From positions 1,505,251 through 1,569,250 of the forward strand of contig NZ_CH672428.1 of assembly GCF_000152745.1 (NCBI RefSeq): 64,000 bases of DNA. The letters are read 5' to 3'. Under the pieces are notes generated by a model. It was not told the origin of the DNA. It worked only from the letters and a program-made list of their open reading frames with translations, and did not search any database. The position numbers and the translations under genes are program-made. Position 1 is the first letter of the stretch, and the number at the start of each line of letters is the position of its first letter. The DNA is from Oceanicaulis sp. HTCC2633 (lineage in GTDB: Bacteria; Pseudomonadota; Alphaproteobacteria; Caulobacterales; Maricaulaceae). Shown here in pieces: positions 37,890 through 46,056 of the stretch.

Positions 37890-38844
37890 CCCCATCCCCC
37901 TCGACCGGGCGTTCCGCCGCCCAGATCAGAACCGTAAGCCCGCCTTCAATGCCCTCTGGTTGAAGTGTGCGCAACGATTTCAGGGTGAGTCCGCTGGTTT
38001 GCAGCCAGGCGGTGACCTGAGCCGGCGGGAAGCCGAGCCAGCGATGGTGGTGCTCCAGGCGCAGGCTTTCATGATGATGCTCGGCGAAATCGACCACCAG
38101 CAACAGGCCGCCCGGCGCCAGAACGCGCGCGCATTCGGACAGCGCCGCTTGCGGGTCCGGCAAATAGTGCAGGACCTGATGCAGCGTGACGAGATCGGCG
38201 GCGCCGGCGTCCAGCGGCAGGGCGGACGCATCCGCCTGACGAACGAAGCGCGAGGACAGGCCCGCCTCGGTCAGCTTGGCGCGCGCCACATGGAGCATTT
38301 CACGGCTGAGGTCGACGCCCATGCCTTCGTCAGCCTGATCGATGAACAATTCCAGCATGCGGCCCGTACCCGTGCCCACATCCACATGCTGCTTGAAGGG
38401 GCGCCCCTGGGCCAGCTCGACCATGGCTTCTTCCACCGCAGCCTCGGAAAAGTGCAGCGAGCGAATGGTCGACCATTCCTGGGCGGCGGCCTCGAAATAC
38501 TTGGCCGCCTCTTCGGCGCGCAGACGCTTGAGCTCCTGCAGGCGCTGCCGATCGCGATGCACCTGGGGCTCATTGGCTTCCGTGAATTCCTCGACAAGCG
38601 CCGCGAGACGACTGACGGGTCCGGTGCGCATCAGGCGATAGAACACCCAGCCGCCTTCCGGAAAGCGCTCGCACAGGCCTGCATCGGCCAGGAGTTTGAG
38701 GTGACGGGAAATCCGCGGCTGGCTCTGCCCCAGCACCTGCATGATTTCACTGACCGTCAGCTCGCCCTGGGCCAAGAGCGACACGATCCGCAGGCGCGTC
38801 GGCTCCGCCAGAGCCTTGAGCTTCGCCAACAGATCAGATTGCAT
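37879..38844 (-). CDS. ArsR-type regulator fused to a SAM methyltransferase domain
   Basis: About 321 residues. Residues about 1-85 form an ArsR winged helix (LAEPTRLRIVSLLAQGELTVSEIMQVLGQSQPRISRHLKLL). Residues about 140-320 form a class I methyltransferase with motif I HVDVGTGTGRMLELF and GMGVDLSREML. In other alphaproteobacteria such fusions often lie near methionine-cycle genes and may sense SAM or SAH. None of those genes is next to it here: pgi is downstream and a photolyase-like gene upstream. The start at 38844 has GGAG five bases upstream. The inverted repeat at 38907-38926 is a candidate operator. Confidence 0.87.
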   Translation of the reverse strand: MQSDLLAKLKALAEPTRLRIVSLLAQGELTVSEIMQVLGQSQPRISRHLKLLADAGLCERFPEGGWVFYRLMRTGPVSRLAALVEEFTEANEPQVHRDRQRLQELKRLRAEEAAKYFEAAAQEWSTIRSLHFSEAAVEEAMVELAQGRPFKQHVDVGTGTGRMLELFIDQADEGMGVDLSREMLHVARAKLTEAGLSSRFVRQADASALPLDAGAADLVTLHQVLHYLPDPQAALSECARVLAPGGLLLVVDFAEHHHESLRLEHHHRWLGFPPAQVTAWLQTSGLTLKSLRTLQPEGIEGGLTVLIWAAERPVEGDGDDA

Positions 38845-38906
38845 CGTGTCTCCCGCCCGGCGCCCGTCGCGCCTGATACCTATCCCCCACCGATTAGCGG
38901 GAGAAT

Positions 38907-38926
38907 GGGAAAAAGTCATCTTTCCC
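38907..38926. promoter_or_regulatory. Inverted repeat upstream of the ArsR-methyltransferase gene
   Basis: GGGAAA (38907-38912), eight bases, TTTCCC (38921-38926), about 62 bases before the ATG and inside the 100-base gap. ArsR proteins bind such short dyads near their own promoters, so autoregulation is plausible, from position only. Confidence 0.4.
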
Positions 38927-38944
38927 GCGCGGCTTGACGTGATT

Positions 38945-40189
38945 TCAGTTCAGGCCGAGCCGTGTGAAGACGTCTGGTATGGCGGTTTTGAATTTAAAGA
39001 AACCCTTCGTGGCGAACGGGTGAAACGCCTGGTCCCAGTCTCGAGTCAGGCTGACGACGCGCAGACCTGAGGCCTCAATCCTTTCCTGCGCCTTCAGGCG
39101 TTCATCCCGGACGCCCCCCTGGCAGGGCCGTTGAGTGATCAGCTGACGCACATTGGACGACCGCGCCGCCTCGATCTGATCGGCGACCGAGTCGGCCGCC
39201 ACGGCCTTGACCCCGAAGCGTCCGGCCGCCCGCTGCGCCCCGTCCTCGAGCGCCGCCTTGCTGAAACGCCGCGCAACTGCGCCAAGCCCGGCCTCGCCGC
39301 GCGAAGCGGGCGAAGAGGGGTAGATGACGCATCGGATATCCACATCCTCAACGCCCCAGCTTTCCGCATGCAGATCCTCGTCATGCAGCCACAGGGCGGA
39401 AGGCAGGGAGGGGTCGGGTCGCTCTCCGGGCAGGATCGCGCCCGGGCTCGGAATCGGATGGACGGACGGCAAGGCGGGCGCCTCGGGGGCCAGAGAGGCC
39501 GGATCGGGCGCAAACCTGCCCTTGGTGTATTTTTCAATATTGGAGGCGCGGGCGAGATAGGTCTTGCCCACCGTCTGCAATCCCCCAACCCAGCGCCAGC
39601 TCAGCGTATTGGAGGCTGCATCACCATCGATCAGATGACGCAGGAAATGGTCCGCGCCCAGCACCCAGGGCAGGTCCAGCGTGAAGATCCAGATCGAGGC
39701 GAACCACATCCGCGCATGATTGTGCAGATAGCCGGTCTGCATCAGCTCGGTCGCCCACGCATCAAAGCCCTCAAGCCCCGTTCGTCCCTCGATCGCCGCT
39801 TCATAGCGCTGGGCCAAGGCCTGGTCCTCGGACACGGCCGTGAAGGCTTGCTCACGCTCAGCCTTGTAGTCGGCCCAGACTGCGGAACGCAGCTCCAGCC
39901 ATCCCTTCCAGTAGGTGCGCCAGCAGACTTCCTGAATGAACTTTTCGGCGGCCTGAAGGCCATGGGCGGACAAGGCCGCTTGCGCCAGCTCCGCTTCCTG
40001 AACGAGCCTGTGGCGCACATGGGCGCTGAGACAGGAAATGTTCGAGCGATCCTGCGGGCCCAAGTCGAAATTGCGCTCGCTGGCATAGGCCCGCCCCATG
40101 GCGGGGGTGAACGCCTTGAGACGGCTCAGCCCCGCCTTGCGGTCGGGGGCTGGCGGGAGGGCTGCGGGAAACAGGTCAGGCTGGCTCAT
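38945..40189 (-). CDS. Photolyase/cryptochrome-like flavoprotein with domain order apparently reversed
   Basis: 414 residues. The N-terminal part (about 20-255) is the helical FAD-binding domain of photolyases: FIQEVCWRTYWKGW, MQTGYLHNHARMWFAS, LIDGDAASNTLSWRWVGGLQTVGKTY. The C-terminal part (about 275-410) looks like an alpha/beta Rossmann domain, with SALWLHDEDLH resembling the opening of the usual N-terminal photolyase domain. In ordinary photolyases the alpha/beta domain comes first. The protein ends with an FKF-rich tail. It could repair UV lesions or sense blue light; the usual antenna cannot be predicted. It is 100 bases upstream of the ArsR gene, same strand. Confidence 0.75.
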   Translation of the reverse strand: MSQPDLFPAALPPAPDRKAGLSRLKAFTPAMGRAYASERNFDLGPQDRSNISCLSAHVRHRLVQEAELAQAALSAHGLQAAEKFIQEVCWRTYWKGWLELRSAVWADYKAEREQAFTAVSEDQALAQRYEAAIEGRTGLEGFDAWATELMQTGYLHNHARMWFASIWIFTLDLPWVLGADHFLRHLIDGDAASNTLSWRWVGGLQTVGKTYLARASNIEKYTKGRFAPDPASLAPEAPALPSVHPIPSPGAILPGERPDPSLPSALWLHDEDLHAESWGVEDVDIRCVIYPSSPASRGEAGLGAVARRFSKAALEDGAQRAAGRFGVKAVAADSVADQIEAARSSNVRQLITQRPCQGGVRDERLKAQERIEASGLRVVSLTRDWDQAFHPFATKGFFKFKTAIPDVFTRLGLN

Positions 40190-40216
40190 CGGGGCGGAAC
40201 TAGGCCGCGGAACAGG

Positions 40217-41014
40217 TCAGGAAAGCGCGCCTGATGAAAGATTGTCGAGCAAGTGAGCCCGACGGGTCGTCGTGAACAGGGCGGAAACCACCCCCGGGCT
40301 CGCCAAGGCGGCCTGCAAGCCGACGGGCGGGGACACCCGGCCTCTTCCGGAAGCTCCGCCGCGCAGGCGCTTGGCGAGCGGATACAGATCGGCCGGCGTT
40401 CTGGGCGGACGCAGCGCCGGCGGCGCATCCCCCGCGGTTTCAATGGCGATGATCCGAACGCCCAGATCCGAGGCGCGTTGAAGCGTAGCGCGCTCACGGG
40501 CGTCAAGAAAGGGGTGAACCGGCGCCATCAGAACATCGAACCACCCCGCATCCAGCGCCCAGTCCAGCGCCTCGCCGCGGCCCGTGGCGCCCAGCCAGCG
40601 ATAGGCGCCCGCGCGCTTGAGGGCCTGAAGTCTCGCCAGCAGATCCGAATGCAGCTCTTGAGGCGCAGCTCCGTGAAGGATCAACAGGTCCACGCCCTCC
40701 CGTCCCAGACGACCAAGGGAGGCGCACAGACTGTCTTCCACACCCTCCGGGGAGAGATCGCGACGACGCCCCCAGAGCCCATGACTGGACAGCCCGACCT
40801 TGGTGGAGATGGCGAGCGTCTCGCCGTCAAAGGCCCTCAAGGCGCGCCCCAGCCGATGTTCGCACTCGCCCGCCCCATAGGACGGCGCCGTATCGAAATA
40901 GCGGATGCCGCGGTCAAAAGCCTCTGCAACCAGGGCCTGTGTCCGGGCGCGTGAGACAAGGCGCGTGCCATGAGCGCCTGACACGCCGAATCCGAGGGAG
41001 GAAAGCTCAACCAT
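40217..41014 (-). CDS. Aldo/keto reductase
   Basis: 265 residues of the aldo/keto reductase TIM-barrel family. The catalytic set is visible: aspartate and tyrosine in FDTAPSYGAGE, lysine in ISTKVGL and histidine in LLILHGA. The NADP-binding C-terminal end is short compared with the usual 300 or more residues. The substrate is unknown. It lies 27 bases upstream of the photolyase-like gene on the same strand and may be co-transcribed. Confidence 0.88.
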   Translation of the reverse strand: MVELSSLGFGVSGAHGTRLVSRARTQALVAEAFDRGIRYFDTAPSYGAGECEHRLGRALRAFDGETLAISTKVGLSSHGLWGRRRDLSPEGVEDSLCASLGRLGREGVDLLILHGAAPQELHSDLLARLQALKRAGAYRWLGATGRGEALDWALDAGWFDVLMAPVHPFLDARERATLQRASDLGVRIIAIETAGDAPPALRPPRTPADLYPLAKRLRGGASGRGRVSPPVGLQAALASPGVVSALFTTTRRAHLLDNLSSGALS

Positions 41015-41170
41015 TCCCTTACGCTAAGCCCGTTTCACGCGGTTCGCTACGCTTCGCTGCCGCATCAGGGCCCGGCAGCAATACTTGACAAGAACACAGT
41101 TAAGGCCAGCTAATCATGTTGCGCGAAAAATAAAAATGCGCACCCGAAATGCGCTCTGGGGAGGAGCTAA

Positions 41171-42991
41171 ATGTTTAAACAAATCATGGGGGCCTCTGTG
41201 GCCACCCTGTGCTTCGCGACTGCACCATCGCTGGCGCAGAACTGGGATTTCACCGCCGGCAAGTCTTACGTGTTCGGCGACAGCCTGTCAGACACCGGCA
41301 ATGTATTCCTCGCCGCCGGCGCGGGCGCTCCGCCTGTCTATTTCAATGGGCGGTTCTCGAATGGCCCCGTCTGGCATGAATATCTGACAGGAGACACGCT
41401 GGCCCTCTCGCCCTTTCTGACCGGCATCATTGGCGACGCCTCGAACGGCATCAACTTCGCCCATGGCGGGGCCCGCACCTATGGCTTCGCCAGCAGCCCG
41501 GGCGGCCCGATCCTGCCCGGTTCCATAGAACAGGCCCAGTTCTACGCCGCAGGCGTGGCCAATGGCAGCATCGCCGCGCCGACGAGCTCGGACATCTTCT
41601 CGATCTGGATCGGGGGCAACAACTTCCTGTCCGCGCTCAGCGGAGCGCCGCTCGACATCAATCAGGGCGTCGCCGACATCCAGCAGACCCTGACCACCCT
41701 CGCGAGCGCCGGGGCCCGACGCTTCGTACTCTTCGGCGTGCCGCCCATCGGAACCTCCGTTGAAGCGCCTGCGCCGTTCGATGCGCAATTCGACCAGGCC
41801 GCCGCCCAGTTCAATCTGGGACTGCGCAGCGTGGACGCCGCCATCAGCGCACAGTTCGGCGCCGATGTGCTCTACATCAATGTGGAGGATCTGCTGCTTG
41901 ACCTGTACGCCGACCCCGCCGCCTACGGGTTCAGCGAAGTTCGGACCGATTGCGTCAGCCAGGGATTGCTTCTGGACGCCTGCCCGGCCGACTGGAGCGA
42001 TTATGACGGCATCCATCCCACGACCCAGTCCCACGCCGTTCTGGCCGCCTTTGTGGTGGCGAGCGGGATGAACGACGATTATGCCGGCCAGAGCGCCGGC
42101 GGGTTGTCCGAGCACGCCTATCAGGTCAGCCGGCATCTGATCGTGGATGCGATGGATGAGGCCGGACGCGCCCGCCAACAGACCGGTCCCTATCTGACCG
42201 GCGGCTGGCTGGACGGCTCGGTGGATGCAGAGGCCGGACGCGCCGGCGTCGACTATGACGGGTGGTCCGTGTCGGGCGGCTTCAACGCCAATCTGGACAA
42301 GGGCTTCTTTGCAGGCGGACGCGTCAGCTTCGCAGACACGACCAGCAGTGTGGATTCCGCGCTCGCAGCGTCCGGCGAGGCTGAAACCTTCGCCATCGCC
42401 GTTCATGGCGGCTGGTCCACCGGCGCCTTCTATGTGCTCGGCGGCGCCGGTCTGGGCCGCACCGACATGGACACGATGCGCGCCACGGGATTCGCGCCCC
42501 GCAACTCCGTCACGGGCTCCTGGGTCATTGACCACAGCTTCACCGCCCTCGAGGCCGGATTCGACTTCACGCCGGCAGAAAGCTTCATCCTGACCCCCTA
42601 TCTGCGGGGCGTCTTCACCGATTACGAGCTGGGCACGAATATCGAGCAGGGCGTCCTGCTTGCGGGTCGCTATCAGGAGACCGATTTCAGCAGCACCCTG
42701 TATGAAGCCGGGCTCCGCGCTGAATGGCAGGTCAGCAACGCCGGCCAGCTGACAGCCGGCCTCGCCTATGAAAGCGAGGACGACGCCGAGCGAACACTTG
42801 GCGTGCTGCTCAACGACGTGGACCTGTCCACCGCACAGGCGGGTGGAAATGAGGATGGCGTGCTGCGCGCTCAGCTGGGGTATGTGGCGGAAATCCGCGA
42901 CCGGTTGAGCATCGCCCTGACCGCAGCGGGCCGGACCGGAGACGGAACGGAAAGTCTTCAGGCTCGCCTGCAGGTTCGACTGGGCTTCTAG
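41171..42991 (+). CDS. GDSL-type esterase autotransporter
   Basis: 606 residues. A signal peptide (MFKQIMGASVATLCFATAPSLAQ) leads into an SGNH/GDSL hydrolase passenger (about residues 30-305). The passenger shows block I FGDSLSDTGN (Ser38), block III GGNNFL and block V DGIHPTTQSHA with the Asp-His pair. The last 270 residues or so are an autotransporter beta-barrel ending in the characteristic C-terminal phenylalanine (VRLGF). This is the EstA/ApeE type: a lipase or esterase displayed on the outer membrane. The ATG has GGAGG about seven bases upstream. A bidirectional terminator follows. Confidence 0.92.
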   Translation: MFKQIMGASVATLCFATAPSLAQNWDFTAGKSYVFGDSLSDTGNVFLAAGAGAPPVYFNGRFSNGPVWHEYLTGDTLALSPFLTGIIGDASNGINFAHGGARTYGFASSPGGPILPGSIEQAQFYAAGVANGSIAAPTSSDIFSIWIGGNNFLSALSGAPLDINQGVADIQQTLTTLASAGARRFVLFGVPPIGTSVEAPAPFDAQFDQAAAQFNLGLRSVDAAISAQFGADVLYINVEDLLLDLYADPAAYGFSEVRTDCVSQGLLLDACPADWSDYDGIHPTTQSHAVLAAFVVASGMNDDYAGQSAGGLSEHAYQVSRHLIVDAMDEAGRARQQTGPYLTGGWLDGSVDAEAGRAGVDYDGWSVSGGFNANLDKGFFAGGRVSFADTTSSVDSALAASGEAETFAIAVHGGWSTGAFYVLGGAGLGRTDMDTMRATGFAPRNSVTGSWVIDHSFTALEAGFDFTPAESFILTPYLRGVFTDYELGTNIEQGVLLAGRYQETDFSSTLYEAGLRAEWQVSNAGQLTAGLAYESEDDAERTLGVLLNDVDLSTAQAGGNEDGVLRAQLGYVAEIRDRLSIALTAAGRTGDGTESLQARLQVRLGF

Positions 42992-42997
42992 ACGCGA

Positions 42998-43035
42998 GGT
43001 TGAGCCCGGCCGTCCTCAAGTCGCCGGGCTCAACC
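42998..43035. terminator. Bidirectional terminator between the autotransporter and cmk
   Basis: Stem GGTTGAGCCCGGC/GCCGGGCTCAACC (42998-43010 with 43023-43035), 13 bp perfect, 12-base loop. TTTTCC follows within five bases on the plus strand. The cmk stop codon lies inside the right arm. Termination is likely for the plus-strand gene and weaker for the minus strand. Confidence 0.7.
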
Positions 43036-43674
43036 CAGCTTTTCCTCCACCAGACGAATGGCTTCGCGGACAGCCTCGTCCACCGACATCTCGGAGGTGT
43101 CGAGTTCGATGGCGTCATCCGCCTTGAGCATGGGGGCATAGGCCCGGCTGGCGTCCCGCGCATCGCGCTGGCGCAATTGACCCAGCACCTGCTCGAAGCT
43201 GATATCCTCACCCCGATTGACGAGCTCGGCCCGACGTCGCCAGGCGCGGGATTCCTCATCCGCGGTGACGAACAGTTTCACATCCGCATCGGGGCAGATC
43301 ACCGTACCGATATCGCGGCCATCCAGCACGGCTCCGCCAGGCTGATTGGCGAATATGCGCTGCACATCCAGAAGCGCAGCGCGCACCCGCGGATGGGCCG
43401 AAACGACGCTGGCGGCGACGCCGGCGCCCGCCGTGCGGATCTTGCCCTCATCAATGGCGTTCACATCCAGCGTGCGTGCAACCTCTTCCGCCGCATCGGC
43501 GTCTTCCGGCGGCAGGCCCTTCTCGATCATGGCGACGGCCACGGCGCGATAGAGCGCGCCGGTGTCGAGATGCGGCACGCCGAACCGCGCCCCCAGCGCG
43601 CGCGCAATGGTCCCCTTGCCAGAGGCAAGGGGACCATCCACGGCGATGATGACAGAGCGCGGTGAGCCGACCAT
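43030..43674 (-). CDS. cmk: Cytidylate kinase
   Basis: Phosphorylates CMP and dCMP. 214 residues. Walker A is GPLASGKGT (residues about 14-22); FGVPHLDTGALYRAVA and DGRDIGTVICPDADVK are family motifs. Its start shares a base with the YebC gene stop (TGATG), so the two are coupled. In many bacteria cmk neighbours aroA and rpsA; here it follows the YebC gene instead. Confidence 0.96.
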   Translation of the reverse strand: MVGSPRSVIIAVDGPLASGKGTIARALGARFGVPHLDTGALYRAVAVAMIEKGLPPEDADAAEEVARTLDVNAIDEGKIRTAGAGVAASVVSAHPRVRAALLDVQRIFANQPGGAVLDGRDIGTVICPDADVKLFVTADEESRAWRRRAELVNRGEDISFEQVLGQLRQRDARDASRAYAPMLKADDAIELDTSEMSVDEAVREAIRLVEEKLG

Positions 43675-44444
43675 CAGTCGAGCGCAGCCATGTCTTCGTC
43701 GGAGATGTCGAAATTGGCGAAGACGGTGCTCACATCATCGAGGTCTTCGAGCGCTTCCATGAGCTTCATCACGGTCGCCACCTTGTCGCCGGTCACCTCG
43801 ATCAGGTTCTGCGGCTTCCAGATGATGTTGGCGGATTTGGCTTCGCCGAACTTCTCCTGCAGGGCGGAGCTGACTTCGGCGAGGTCTTCACGCGCGCAGT
43901 AGATGACGTGTTCCGGCGCAGGCTCGCCATCGTCATCCACGAGGTCTTCCTGCACCACGTCTTCTGCGCCCGCCTCGATGGCGGCTTCGAAGATGGCTTC
44001 TTCATCGGCGACCGAGGCCGGGAAGCGGATCTCGCCCAGCTGGTCGAACATGAAGCTGACCGAGCCGGTCTCGCCCATGTTACCGCCATTCTTGGAGAAG
44101 GCGGCGCGAATGTCGCTGGCGGCGCGGTTCTTGTTGTCGGTGGAGGCTTCCACGATCAGGCCGATGCCCGCCGGGCCGAAACCCTCATAGCGGATCTCGA
44201 AGTATTCTTCGGCGTCGCCGCCCGCCGCCTTGTTGATGGCGCGTTCGATATTGTCCTTGGGCATGGACTGACCCTTGGCGTTCTGAACGGCAAGGCGCAG
44301 ACGCGGGTTCATGTCCGGATCCGGGCCGCCCATTTTCACGGCGACCATGATTTCCTTGGACAAACGCGAGAACAGTTTGGCGCGAGCCTTATCCTGGCGA
44401 CCTTTGCGGTGCTGGATATTGGCCCATTTTGAGTGGCCGGCCAT
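43674..44444 (-). CDS. yebC: YebC/PmpR-family protein (TACO1-like)
   Basis: 256 residues. The hallmark start [18 protein letters not shown] and [19 protein letters not shown] are typical. Members act as DNA-binding regulators or, as shown recently for relatives, assist translation of difficult proline-rich sequences. TolA and many proteins of this genome are proline-rich, so a translation role would fit (inference). In other alphaproteobacteria yebC lies upstream of ruvC; here ruvC is 12 kb away. Confidence 0.95.
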   Translation of the reverse strand: MAGHSKWANIQHRKGRQDKARAKLFSRLSKEIMVAVKMGGPDPDMNPRLRLAVQNAKGQSMPKDNIERAINKAAGGDAEEYFEIRYEGFGPAGIGLIVEASTDNKNRAASDIRAAFSKNGGNMGETGSVSFMFDQLGEIRFPASVADEEAIFEAAIEAGAEDVVQEDLVDDDGEPAPEHVIYCAREDLAEVSSALQEKFGEAKSANIIWKPQNLIEVTGDKVATVMKLMEALEDLDDVSTVFANFDISDEDMAALD

Positions 44445-44635
44445 GGTCGAAACCTCCGGGTGGGCGAATGGCGCGACGGCTTTTGCTAAGCCGCATGAAT
44501 TCTTGGAGCGGGCCTTCTACCCTATTGAGGGCGCTTCGGCCAAGACCTTGAGCGCTCAGCGCCTGCACTGGTCTTCAGCGGCGGGGCATGGCATTGAACC
44601 GGGGTATCCGCTTTGATGTTCCCTAAAGGCGCCCC

Positions 44636-45412
44636 ATGACCGTTATCGCCGTTATTCCCGCCCGTTACGGCTCCACGCGTTTTCCCGGCAAACCCCTTCA
44701 CGAAATTGCTGGCGTGCCCATGGTCGAACGCGTGCGCCGTCTGGCCGCAGCCGCGCCCTCCATCGACCGCGTGATCGTCGCAACCGATGACGCACGCATC
44801 CTGGCGGCGGTTGAAGGCTTTGGCGGCGAAGCCGTGATGACGCCGGAAAGTTGTCGCAACGGCACGGAACGCGCCTTTGAAGCGGTCAAGGACTTCGCCA
44901 AACCAGACGATGTGATCGTCAATCTGCAGGGTGATGCGCCCCTGACGCCGCCCTGGGTGGTGGACGCCGCCGCCGCCGCCATGAAGGCGGACCCGGCGTT
45001 GAAACTGGCGACGCCCGCCGTGGCGCTGAGCGAGGATGCGCTGGACAAGCTGAGCGAGGCCAAGCGGCGCGGAGAAGTGGGCGGCACCACCGTCGTTTTC
45101 GACAAGGCCATGAACGCGCTGTACTTTTCAAAGGCCATCATCCCGTTCAAGCGCGAGAATACGGGCCTGCCGATCTACAAGCATATCGGACTTTACGCCT
45201 ATCGCTTCGACACCCTGTCCGAGCTGGTCAAACTGGACCCCAGCCCGCTGGAGCTGACCGAAAGCCTTGAGCAATTGCGCGCGCTTGAAAACGGCATTCC
45301 GATCCGGGTCGTGCTGACCGAGTATCGCGGCCGCACGCCCTATTCGGTGGACTCCCCGCGCGACGCCGAAGTCGCCGCCGACATCATCGCCCGTGAAGGA
45401 GAGATCCTGTAA
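44636..45412 (+). CDS. kdsB: 3-deoxy-manno-octulosonate cytidylyltransferase
   Basis: Activates KDO as CMP-KDO for lipopolysaccharide inner core. 258 residues. Motifs: IPARYGSTRFPGKPL at the N-terminus, CRNGTERAFEA, NLQGDAPL, and the C-terminal DSPRDAEV. AAGG precedes the ATG. It is followed, with a TAATG overlap, by a histidine-phosphatase gene and then an O-antigen ligase gene, so the three form a lipopolysaccharide unit. Confidence 0.94.
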   Translation: MTVIAVIPARYGSTRFPGKPLHEIAGVPMVERVRRLAAAAPSIDRVIVATDDARILAAVEGFGGEAVMTPESCRNGTERAFEAVKDFAKPDDVIVNLQGDAPLTPPWVVDAAAAAMKADPALKLATPAVALSEDALDKLSEAKRRGEVGGTTVVFDKAMNALYFSKAIIPFKRENTGLPIYKHIGLYAYRFDTLSELVKLDPSPLELTESLEQLRALENGIPIRVVLTEYRGRTPYSVDSPRDAEVAADIIAREGEIL

Positions 45413-46056
45413 TGCTTCTGATACTGGCCCGTCATGGCAACACCTTCGGCCCTGAAGACACTCCGGTCTGGGTCGGGGCGAACGAGGATCTGCCGCTGGT
45501 CGAAAAAGGCCTCGAGCAATCGCGCGCCATGGGCGAAGCCTTGCGGTCGCTCAACCAGCTGCCTGATCGCATCCTGGCCGGCCCTCTCAAGCGCACGCGT
45601 CATGGCGCCCGCCTGGTCGGGGAGGTTTGCGGTTTCACGGGCGAGGTGGAGATTGATGAGCGCCTCAAGGAGATCGATTACGGGGTCTGGGGCGGCAAGA
45701 CCGACGCCGAGATCACCGAGAGCTGGGGCGAAAGCGCGATCGCGGACTGGCGCGACCGGTCCATTCCGCCAACCGGGGCCGGCTGGAGCCCCACGGTCGA
45801 GACCCTGAAGTCCAATGCCCGGAGCGTGCTCGACTCCGTCTCCCGGGACCGCAGCGAGGACACGGTTGTATTCATCCTCACCTCCAATGGCGTTTTGCGT
45901 TATTTTCATGAGCTTCTGGCTGGCCAGGACGCGCCGACAGAAGACGCCAAGGTGAAAACCGGCCATATGGTCGCCGTGCGCATCACTGCCGACAGTCGCG
46001 AGCTGCTGGGATGGAATCTCTCTCCGGACGCCTTCGTCGAGGCTCTGCGTTCGTGA
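45412..46056 (+). CDS. Histidine phosphatase-superfamily protein lacking the second histidine
   Basis: 214 residues. The N-terminal phosphate-binding motif is ARHGNTF with the catalytic histidine near residue 8 and an arginine pair in GPLKRTRHGARL. In the usual fold a second histidine comes in a late VxHGG motif; here the matching string is LTSNGVLRYFH, with asparagine in its place. It may have lowered or altered phosphatase activity, or belong to a subfamily with this feature. It sits between kdsB and the O-antigen ligase, overlapping both (TAATG and GTGA), so a role in lipopolysaccharide precursor metabolism is likely. Confidence 0.85.
   Translation: MLLILARHGNTFGPEDTPVWVGANEDLPLVEKGLEQSRAMGEALRSLNQLPDRILAGPLKRTRHGARLVGEVCGFTGEVEIDERLKEIDYGVWGGKTDAEITESWGESAIADWRDRSIPPTGAGWSPTVETLKSNARSVLDSVSRDRSEDTVVFILTSNGVLRYFHELLAGQDAPTEDAKVKTGHMVAVRITADSRELLGWNLSPDAFVEALRS

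Noticed and set aside
36375-37937. Open frame of 520 codons antisense to pgi
   Set aside because: It mirrors a conserved enzyme; the product has no recognisable domain.
44547-44556. TGAGCGCTCA palindrome in the yebC-kdsB gap
   Set aside because: It is short and GC-rich, such dyads are expected by chance, and nothing ties it to a regulator.
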